Below, in pieces: positions 1 through 5,037 of a stretch of DNA of 5,037 nucleotides. Under the pieces are notes generated by a model, which was given only the letters and a program-made list of their open reading frames with translations, did not search any database and was not told the DNA's origin. Each line of letters starts with the position of its first letter. The stretch's first letter is position 1. The DNA is from Flavobacteriaceae bacterium. Its GTDB lineage: Bacteria; Bacteroidota; Bacteroidia; Flavobacteriales; Flavobacteriaceae. The stretch lies in assembly GCA_018662905.1 (NCBI GenBank), contig JABJFE010000158.1, positions 1-5,037 on the forward strand, given 5' to 3'. Both the position numbers and the translations under genes were made by a program.

Positions 1-447
1 TAATCCTTCGACTTGTTTATTTTTAAATTCTGAAAAAACATCCAATTCTGGATGTGCAATTGAAAATTTGTTTAAATACCAATTTGGTTTTCCATACAAT
101 ACATAATCTGTATTTAATTTAATTGATTTCTCTATCCATTTAGTTGCCTTAAACCAAACTATTTCAATTATCTGGTTTCCATCGTTAAAAGTGCCAATTA
201 ATCTATTGCTTTTAATATTTTTAAAATAATATATTTCTGTAAACCTTCCAATAATTTGTACATCTGCATTAGATTTTTGAATTTCACTTATTTTATAAAA
301 TTTTGTTCTGTCAATGTATCTAAATGGAAAAAAATTCAATAAATCATTGTATGTGAAAATTTGAAATTCTTTTTTTAAAATATCAGATCTATTAGGTCCA
401 ACTCCTTTCAAATAATCTATTGAAGTATTTAAAAAATTTTCTTTCAC
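1..447 (-). CDS. recG: ATP-dependent DNA helicase RecG, N-terminal part (cut by left edge)
   Basis: RecG is a double-strand DNA translocase that regresses stalled forks and processes Holliday junctions and R-loops. Only the first 149 codons are here, against about 700 in the family, so the helicase motor domains lie beyond the left edge. The fragment reads as the N-terminal wedge region: a helix-hairpin-helix-like YLKGVGPNR at residues 12-20, FPFRYIDRT at 40-48, then an OB-fold-like stretch (about 60-135) with IVWFK at 96-100, YGKP at 118-121 and the conserved HPE at 132-134. The chosen start is GTG at 447-445, because it places the family's N-terminus a few residues before the YLKGVG motif. 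The frame stays open further upstream to a stop at 508-510 but holds no ATG. No Shine-Dalgarno site is seen. It diverges from the uvrD-type gene across a 79-bp gap. Family identity is secure; the exact start is likely but unproven. Confidence 0.94.
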   Translation of the reverse strand, partial: MKENFLNTSIDYLKGVGPNRSDILKKEFQIFTYNDLLNFFPFRYIDRTKFYKISEIQKSNADVQIIGRFTEIYYFKNIKSNRLIGTFNDGNQIIEIVWFKATKWIEKSIKLNTDYVLYGKPNWYLNKFSIAHPELDVFSEFKNKQVEGL

Positions 448-479
448 AACACTAATATAATTTATTAACTTTATAAGGT

Positions 480-500
480 GAAAATATAGATATATATTTC
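480..500. promoter_or_regulatory. Possible back-to-back promoters for recG and uvrD within an A/T inverted repeat
   Basis: The 79-bp divergent gap contains an inverted repeat: AAATATA (482-488), spacer GATA, TATATTT (493-499). Each arm resembles the Bacteroidota -7 element TAnnTTTG with one mismatch: TATATTTC at 493-500 on the plus strand, facing uvrD, and TATATTTT at 488-481 on the minus strand, facing recG. Either would give a leader of about 20-30 nt. No clear -33 TTG element is visible for either direction. Such A/T-rich patterns arise easily by chance at this base composition, so this is a candidate only. Confidence 0.3.
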
Positions 501-526
501 TAATTATTTAACCCTAAATTATTGAT

Positions 527-2785
527 TTGCAAGACTATTTAAGTCAGTTAAATGACTCACAAAAATCACCTACTATTCATAAAGATGGCCCAGTGATGGT
601 AATTGCTGGTGCTGGATCTGGAAAAACAAGAGTTTTAACATTTAGGATTGCTTATTTAATGGAGCAAGGAGTTGATCCTTTTTCAATCTTAGCATTAACT
701 TTTACTAATAAAGCTGCTAAAGAAATGAAAGAAAGAATTGGATCAATCGTTGGAGAATCGAACGCTAAAGCTCTATGGATGGGTACTTTTCATTCAATAT
801 TTGCAAGAATCCTCAGATCTGAAGCCGATTTTTTAGGATACAGTTCGAATTTTTCAATTTATGATACTCAGGATTCTGAAAGATTAATATCATCCATAAT
901 TAAAGAATATAAGTTAGATAAAGATCTGTATAAGTATAGAAATATTAGAAATAGAATATCATCACTAAAAAATAATTTAGTCACAGTAAAAGCATACCAT
1001 AACAATCAAGAACTTGTTCAACAAGATAAAGAGTCTAGAAGACCAATGTTTGGAAAAATATATCAAACATATGTAAATCGTTGCTTCAAAGCTTCAGCGA
1101 TGGATTTTGATGACTTATTACTAAAAACTAATGAATTATTAAATAGATTTCCTGAAGTTTTAAATAAATATCAACAAAGATTTAAATACATTCATGTTGA
1201 TGAATATCAAGATACTAATCATTCACAATATCTAATTGTTAAAGCACTAGCAGATAAATTTGAAAATATATGCGTTGTTGGTGATGATGCGCAAAGTATT
1301 TACGGATTTAGAGGTGCAAATATTGAAAATATATTATCATTTCAGAAAGATTATCCTAATTCAACAGTTTATAGACTTGAACAAAACTACAGATCTACAC
1401 AAAACATTGTAAACGCAGCAAATTCTGTTATTAACAAAAATTTAAACAAACTTGACAAAAAGGTTTGGACTGATAATGAAATAGGTGATAAAATTGAAGT
1501 TAATCAAACTATAACAGATTCTGAAGAAGGTAGATTTGTAGCATCATCTATTTTTGAAGCTAAATATAACTTACAATTAAGGAATGATGAGTTTGCTGTA
1601 TTATATAGAACAAATGCACAATCAAGATCGATTGAAGATGCATTGAGAAGAAAAAACATACCTTTTCAAATATTTGGAGGATTATCTTTTTATCAAAGAA
1701 AAGAGATAAAAGATGTTTTAGCATACTTAAGACTAATAGTTAATCCAAGTGATGAAGAAAGTTTAAAAAGAATAATTAATTACCCACCAAGAGGAATTGG
1801 ACAAACAACTCTTGAAAAAATCCAAATATTTTCAAATGAAAACAACCTTACAATATTTGACATAGTTGAAAATATAAATAACTCAGATATAAATATCAAT
1901 AACGGAACAAAACAAAAATTATTTGATTTTGTTACTATGATTAAAAGCTTTCAGATTGCAAATGAAAATCTTAATGCATTAGAAATTCTAAATGAAGTTT
2001 TAAAAAGGGTAGGAGTAGTGAATTTATTAAAAAATGAAGGCACACCTGAATCTATAAGTAGAATTGAAAATATTGAGGAATTAATAAATGCCGTTCAGGA
2101 TTTTATTGATGGTCAAAAAGAATTAGTAGACTCTAATGGTTCGTTAAATGAATTTCTAGAGGATGTTGCTCTAATTTCAGATCTAGATAAGGATATTGAA
2201 AAATCAGAACCCAAGGTTTCATTAATGACAATTCATTTAGCCAAAGGATTAGAGTTTTCAAATGTTTATATTGTAGGTTTAGAAGAAGACTTATTTCCCT
2301 CAGCATTAAGCTCTACTACAAGATCAGATTTAGAAGAAGAAAGAAGATTGTTTTATGTGGCTTTAACTAGAGCAAAGAAAAAAATAATACTAAGTCATTC
2401 AAAAACACGTTACAGATGGGGTAAGTTAAATGACTGTGAACCAAGCAGATTTATAAGTGAAATTGACACACAGTTTATAAAATATAATAATTTATTAAAC
2501 ACAAAGATAAAATTCAAAAAAAGTTCTGAGAGTAGGATCAGATTTAAAAAACCAGAAAGAAAAATTCCTTTAAAACAAATAACTAACAACGATTATTCTT
2601 CAAATTCTAATTCGGAATACGTTGATATAAATCAAGGTGATGTAATATTGCATAATAGATTTGGAAAAGGAGAAGTTATAAATACTGAAGGGATAGGTGG
2701 TGACAAAAAAGCAGAAGTAAATTTTGAAATAAGTGGATTAAAAAATATTTTATTAAAATTTGCTAAATATGAAAAAGTGCATTAA
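527..2785 (+). CDS. uvrD: UvrD/PcrA-type superfamily 1 ATP-dependent DNA helicase
   Basis: This is a 3'-5' superfamily 1A DNA helicase of 752 residues, close to the 720-780 usual for UvrD/PcrA. It unwinds DNA in excision and mismatch repair and strips proteins from DNA. All motifs are present: Q-motif glutamine Q12, Walker A AGAGSGKT (27-34), Ia TFTNKAAKEM (58-67), Ib GTFHS (86-90), II DEYQD (225-229), III GDDAQSIYGFRGA (252-264), IV QNYRST (286-291), V TIHLAKGLEF (568-577) and VI EERRLFYVALTRA (604-616). After a basic linker, residues about 704-750 (GD..LHNRFGKGEV, then LLKFAK) form the Tudor-like domain that in PcrA/UvrD binds RNA polymerase. The start is TTG 527: a stop at 515-517 closes the frame, and only this start gives the family N-terminus before LNDSQ; the first ATG (596) would remove the Q motif. 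There is no Shine-Dalgarno site. The stop overlaps the stop of the convergent RNA helicase gene. Whether to call it uvrD or pcrA is a matter of convention. Confidence 0.95.
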   Translation: MQDYLSQLNDSQKSPTIHKDGPVMVIAGAGSGKTRVLTFRIAYLMEQGVDPFSILALTFTNKAAKEMKERIGSIVGESNAKALWMGTFHSIFARILRSEADFLGYSSNFSIYDTQDSERLISSIIKEYKLDKDLYKYRNIRNRISSLKNNLVTVKAYHNNQELVQQDKESRRPMFGKIYQTYVNRCFKASAMDFDDLLLKTNELLNRFPEVLNKYQQRFKYIHVDEYQDTNHSQYLIVKALADKFENICVVGDDAQSIYGFRGANIENILSFQKDYPNSTVYRLEQNYRSTQNIVNAANSVINKNLNKLDKKVWTDNEIGDKIEVNQTITDSEEGRFVASSIFEAKYNLQLRNDEFAVLYRTNAQSRSIEDALRRKNIPFQIFGGLSFYQRKEIKDVLAYLRLIVNPSDEESLKRIINYPPRGIGQTTLEKIQIFSNENNLTIFDIVENINNSDININNGTKQKLFDFVTMIKSFQIANENLNALEILNEVLKRVGVVNLLKNEGTPESISRIENIEELINAVQDFIDGQKELVDSNGSLNEFLEDVALISDLDKDIEKSEPKVSLMTIHLAKGLEFSNVYIVGLEEDLFPSALSSTTRSDLEEERRLFYVALTRAKKKIILSHSKTRYRWGKLNDCEPSRFISEIDTQFIKYNNLLNTKIKFKKSSESRIRFKKPERKIPLKQITNNDYSSNSNSEYVDINQGDVILHNRFGKGEVINTEGIGGDKKAEVNFEISGLKNILLKFAKYEKVH

Positions 2786-4533
2786 TCCCTAAACCTTCTT
2801 TTCCCTCTACTTTCAGATCTATTTTTAGATCTATTCCTAGATCTAGATTTACTTTTATAATCTCTTTTATTTTTTGATCTGCCTTCGTTTTTTTCTCTCT
2901 TATACTTTTTCTCAATTTTCTCTTTTGAAATACTAACTTTTAATTCTGTTCCATTGTAATCTAGCTTTGAACTAGACTTTATTAGTGATTTAGTTATAGT
3001 TCTATCTATTTCAAAAATGGTGTAAGATTGTCTAATATCTATACTACCTATCTCAATTTCATTAGATTTAGTAATTCTATTAACAAGAGAAATTAATTCA
3101 ATTGGCGTAACTCCTTGTTTTCTACCTACATTAACGGACAGGTTTTCAAAATCTTTTGAACGCCTGCCAGATCTTTCAAAGCCTTTTGAATCTCTGTCGC
3201 TTCTATTATCACTTTTAATATCTCTACTATTTTTATAATAATCTAAAAACCTATTAAATTCAGATGAAACAAAATGTTTAATCAAATCCTCTCTTGATAA
3301 TGATTCAAGTTTTGAATAGATATCTTGAAGAAAAGGTTCAATTTGCTTTTCATCAACATTTACATTTTTAATTTTATCGATTAATTTAAAAAGTTGTTTT
3401 GAACAAATTTCCTTTCCAGAAGGAACTTCTTGTCTTATAAATTTGATTTGAGATTTGTTTTCAATTGACTTTAATTTTCTTCCTTCTCTTGAATTTGAAA
3501 TAGCTATTGAGATTCCGCTTTTACCTGCACGTCCTGTACGGCCACTTCTATGAGTATAAACTTCAGGATCATCAGGAAGAGAATAATTAATAACATGAGT
3601 TAAACTATCCACATCAAGACCTCTTGCCGCTACATCAGTTGCTATTAATATTTGTAAAGATTTATTTCTAAATTTCGACATTACTTCATCTCTTTGGCCT
3701 TGAGATAATTCACCATGGATTGCATCAGCATTGTATCCATCATTCATAAATTTATTAGCAATATCTTGTGTCTCTCTTCTAGTTCTACAAAAAACAATTC
3801 CATAAACATCTGGATTGAAGTCAGCAATTCTTTTTAAAGTATCATACTTATCTCTAGAATTAACATTATAAACATGATGTTCAACATTTTTTGCACCAGA
3901 ATTTAATTTTTCAACAGTAATTTCTTCAGCATCTTTCATGAATTTCTTAGAAATTGACCTAACTTCTCTAGACATTGTGGCAGAGAATAACATTGTTTGT
4001 CTATTTTCTGAAGTTGTATCTAAAATATAGCTTAAATCTTCTTTAAAACCCATACTCAACATCTCATCCGCTTCATCTAGAACTACTTTGTTTACAACAT
4101 CTAATTTTAAAACTTTTCTTCTAATTAAATCCTTAGTTCTTCCTGGTGTACCTACTATAATTTGAACACCTTTTTTTATTGATTTTATTTGATTTTCAAT
4201 GCTGGTTCCTCCGTATACAGCAACAATTTTAACATAATCTAAGTGTTTTGCGAATTTGAGTAGATCTTTTGATATTTGAATACATAATTCACGGGTAGGG
4301 CAGAGTATTATTGTTTGAACATGTTTTATTTTAGCATCAACATGTTGAATACATGGAAGTCCAAACGCAGCAGTTTTTCCAGTACCTGTTTGAGCCAAAG
4401 CAATTAAATCTTTTTTACCTTTGAGTAAGTAAGGTATAGCTTTCTCTTGTACAGGTGTAGGTGATGTAAAACCTATTTCTTCAACAGCTTTTAACAAACC
4501 TTTGTTTACACCTAAATCTTTGAAATTGCCCAT
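2782..4533 (-). CDS. deaD: DEAD-box ATP-dependent RNA helicase, DeaD/CsdA type, with DbpA-like RNA-binding domain and RS-rich tail
   Basis: This is a 583-residue DEAD-box RNA helicase that remodels RNA using ATP; relatives act in ribosome assembly, mRNA decay and cold adaptation. Core motifs: Q motif around GFTSPTPVQ (21-29), Walker A AQTGTGKT (47-54), PTREL (79-83), GG (108-109), TPGR (129-132), DEAD (153-156), SAT (184-186), FCRT (248-251), ATDVAARGLD (298-307) and HRSGRTGRAG (328-337). After a helical stretch and a polar Arg/Ser/Asp-rich linker (about 434-463), residues about 465-536 match the DbpA RNA-binding fold (RRM-like): NVGRKQGVTP, then SIDI and YTIFEID. A very basic tail (545-583) ends in RSRN-RSKN-RSES repeats. 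E. coli DeaD is 629 residues with the same order of domains. The ATG at 4533-4531 follows an A-run and gives the usual short lead to the Q motif. An upstream terminator suggests its own transcript. DeaD rather than DbpA is preferred because of length and tail; the symbol is a family-level call. Confidence 0.95.
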   Translation of the reverse strand: MGNFKDLGVNKGLLKAVEEIGFTSPTPVQEKAIPYLLKGKKDLIALAQTGTGKTAAFGLPCIQHVDAKIKHVQTIILCPTRELCIQISKDLLKFAKHLDYVKIVAVYGGTSIENQIKSIKKGVQIIVGTPGRTKDLIRRKVLKLDVVNKVVLDEADEMLSMGFKEDLSYILDTTSENRQTMLFSATMSREVRSISKKFMKDAEEITVEKLNSGAKNVEHHVYNVNSRDKYDTLKRIADFNPDVYGIVFCRTRRETQDIANKFMNDGYNADAIHGELSQGQRDEVMSKFRNKSLQILIATDVAARGLDVDSLTHVINYSLPDDPEVYTHRSGRTGRAGKSGISIAISNSREGRKLKSIENKSQIKFIRQEVPSGKEICSKQLFKLIDKIKNVNVDEKQIEPFLQDIYSKLESLSREDLIKHFVSSEFNRFLDYYKNSRDIKSDNRSDRDSKGFERSGRRSKDFENLSVNVGRKQGVTPIELISLVNRITKSNEIEIGSIDIRQSYTIFEIDRTITKSLIKSSSKLDYNGTELKVSISKEKIEKKYKREKNEGRSKNKRDYKSKSRSRNRSKNRSESRGKRRFRD

Positions 4534-4540
4534 TTTTTTT
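4534..4540 (-). promoter_or_regulatory. Poly-A leader immediately before the RNA helicase start codon
   Basis: Seven A residues (minus strand) directly precede the ATG at 4533, and no GGAG-like Shine-Dalgarno sequence occurs nearby. Bacteroidota commonly initiate from A-rich, Shine-Dalgarno-free leaders, so this supports the chosen start. The role in initiation is inferred. Confidence 0.45.
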
Positions 4541-4550
4541 ATTAAGTGTG

Positions 4551-4558
4551 CAAATATC
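4551..4558 (-). promoter_or_regulatory. Possible -7 promoter element for the RNA helicase gene
   Basis: Read on the minus strand, these bases are GATATTTG, a one-mismatch match to the Bacteroidota -7 element TAnnTTTG. It lies 18-25 nt before the helicase ATG and downstream of the terminator, where a promoter for this gene would be expected. No convincing -33 TTG was found at the usual distance, so confidence is low. Confidence 0.3.
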
Positions 4559-4617
4559 GTCTATTTAATTGGGTATTTGATAGGTAAAAAGAAATATTTA
4601 GTTTTTGACTTACTTGC

Positions 4618-4654
4618 AAAAAAAAAAGCACATTCATTGAATGTGCTTTTTTTT
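4618..4654 (-). terminator. Intrinsic (rho-independent) terminator of the OmpA-like gene
   Basis: A perfect 9-bp stem (AGCACATTC at 4627-4635 pairing with GAATGTGCT at 4639-4647) has a 3-nt loop and is flanked by ten A on the left and eight T on the right. Read on the minus strand it starts 17 nt after the OmpA-like stop codon and ends in ten T, the classic arrangement. It should isolate the RNA helicase gene from the envelope gene upstream. The plus strand also has a T-tract, so it could stop transcription both ways, but no plus-strand gene leads into it. Confidence 0.9.
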
Positions 4655-4670
4655 AACTATTTATTAATTA

Positions 4671-5037
4671 TTAATTTGCTCCTCCTTGCATTCCCTGTTC
4701 AATTAAATCATAAAACTGATCAAGTTTTGGAAGTACAACTATTCTAGTTCTTCTGTTTTTAGATCTATTTTCTGCAGTATCATTATCCGCTACAGGAACA
4801 TAATAACTTCTTCCAGCGGCTGTCATTCTCTCAGGCTGAACACCAAAATCATTTTGTAAAACTCTAACAACAGAGGTTGCTCTTTTAACACTTAAGTCCC
4901 AGTTGTCTAATAGCACTTCGTTTTGAATAGATTGATCATCCGTATGACCTTCGACAAGAAATTCGATTTCAGGCTTATCTAAAACAACTTTAGCAACTTT
5001 TCCAAGAACTTCTTTAGCTCTTTCAGAGACTACATAA
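4671..5037 (-). CDS. OmpA/MotB-type peptidoglycan-binding protein, C-terminal part (cut by right edge)
   Basis: The last 121 codons and the stop are present; the N-terminus lies beyond the right edge. The visible part is an OmpA/MotB C-terminal domain, which in the periplasm binds peptidoglycan and ties an envelope protein to the cell wall. Diagnostic features, numbered from the first full codon here, are EGHTD at 29-33, NWDLSVKRATSVVRVL at 45-60, AAGR at 73-76 and ENRSKNRRTRI at 89-99. The GHTD aspartate and an arginine in NRRTRI are the expected ligand-binding positions. The insert between GHTD and NWDLS resembles MotB-like members rather than E. coli OmpA. A short tail ends GMQGGAN. The missing N-terminal part decides the subtype (lipoprotein, coiled coil, membrane helix or beta-barrel), so no gene name is given. 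A GTG at 4916-4914 is internal, not a start. The gene ends just before a strong terminator. Confidence 0.93.
   Translation of the reverse strand, partial: YVVSERAKEVLGKVAKVVLDKPEIEFLVEGHTDDQSIQNEVLLDNWDLSVKRATSVVRVLQNDFGVQPERMTAAGRSYYVPVADNDTAENRSKNRRTRIVVLPKLDQFYDLIEQGMQGGAN

Noticed and set aside
596..598. ATG as the uvrD start (codon 24)
   Set aside because: It would delete the Q motif glutamine and leave almost nothing before Walker A.
2747..2759. Small hairpin ATTTT-ATT-AAAAT near the convergent stops as a terminator for the RNA helicase gene
   Set aside because: The stem is only five A/T pairs inside the uvrD coding sequence; too weak to call at this base composition.
4502..4747. Open plus-strand frame of 81 codons
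   Set aside because: It overlaps the 5' end of the RNA helicase gene and the 3' end of the OmpA-like gene on the opposite strand and runs straight through the terminator hairpin. No recognisable domain; its poly-Lys and poly-Phe parts come from the A and T runs.
385..4766. Apparent excess of AGATCT (eleven sites noticed, at 385, 815, 922, 1391, 2179, 2815, 2827, 2839, 3169, 4262 and 4761)
   Set aside because: Eight of the eleven are in-frame AGA-TCT (Arg-Ser) codon pairs, three of them in the RS repeat tail. Codon preference explains most of it; no evidence for a DNA uptake or methylation signal.
4671..4916. OmpA-like gene as a complete 81-residue protein starting at GTG 4916
   Set aside because: The same frame continues open to the window edge and encodes the conserved EGHTD part of the domain upstream of that GTG, so the gene is longer and merely cut by the window.

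Overview
This AT-rich window (roughly 30% G+C by eye) carries four protein-coding genes: two complete, and two cut off by the window edges. No RNA gene, insertion sequence, CRISPR array or phage gene is visible. The codon and residue style, the A-rich leaders without Shine-Dalgarno sites, and the wording of the RecG, UvrD and OmpA-like motifs suggest a Bacteroidota member, probably an AT-rich Flavobacteriales-like bacterium. That placement is inferred from remembered family sequences, not from a search.

Layout, left to right. Positions 1-447 (minus strand) hold the first 149 codons of recG, running off the left edge. A 79-bp gap (448-526) separates it from a divergently transcribed UvrD/PcrA-type helicase at 527-2785. 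That gene meets, tail to tail, a DEAD-box RNA helicase of the DeaD/CsdA type on the minus strand (2782-4533). Their stop codons overlap in a 4-bp TTAA palindrome. A 137-bp gap (4534-4670) holds a strong intrinsic terminator and a possible promoter for the RNA helicase. From 4671 to the right edge lies the C-terminal part of an OmpA/MotB-type peptidoglycan-binding protein, also on the minus strand.

Three adjacent genes therefore encode nucleic-acid motors: RecG (branched DNA and stalled forks), UvrD (3'-5' DNA unwinding in repair) and a DeaD-like RNA helicase (ribosome assembly, RNA remodelling). RecG and UvrD share a functional theme and a common upstream region, so co-regulation is possible but unproven. 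The RNA helicase is separated from the envelope gene upstream of it by the terminator and probably has its own transcript.

The content is mostly ordinary housekeeping and I see no evidence of a new system. The points most worth a second look are the non-ATG starts of the divergent recG/uvrD pair with an inverted repeat between them, the overlapping convergent stops, and the arginine-serine repeat tail of the RNA helicase.
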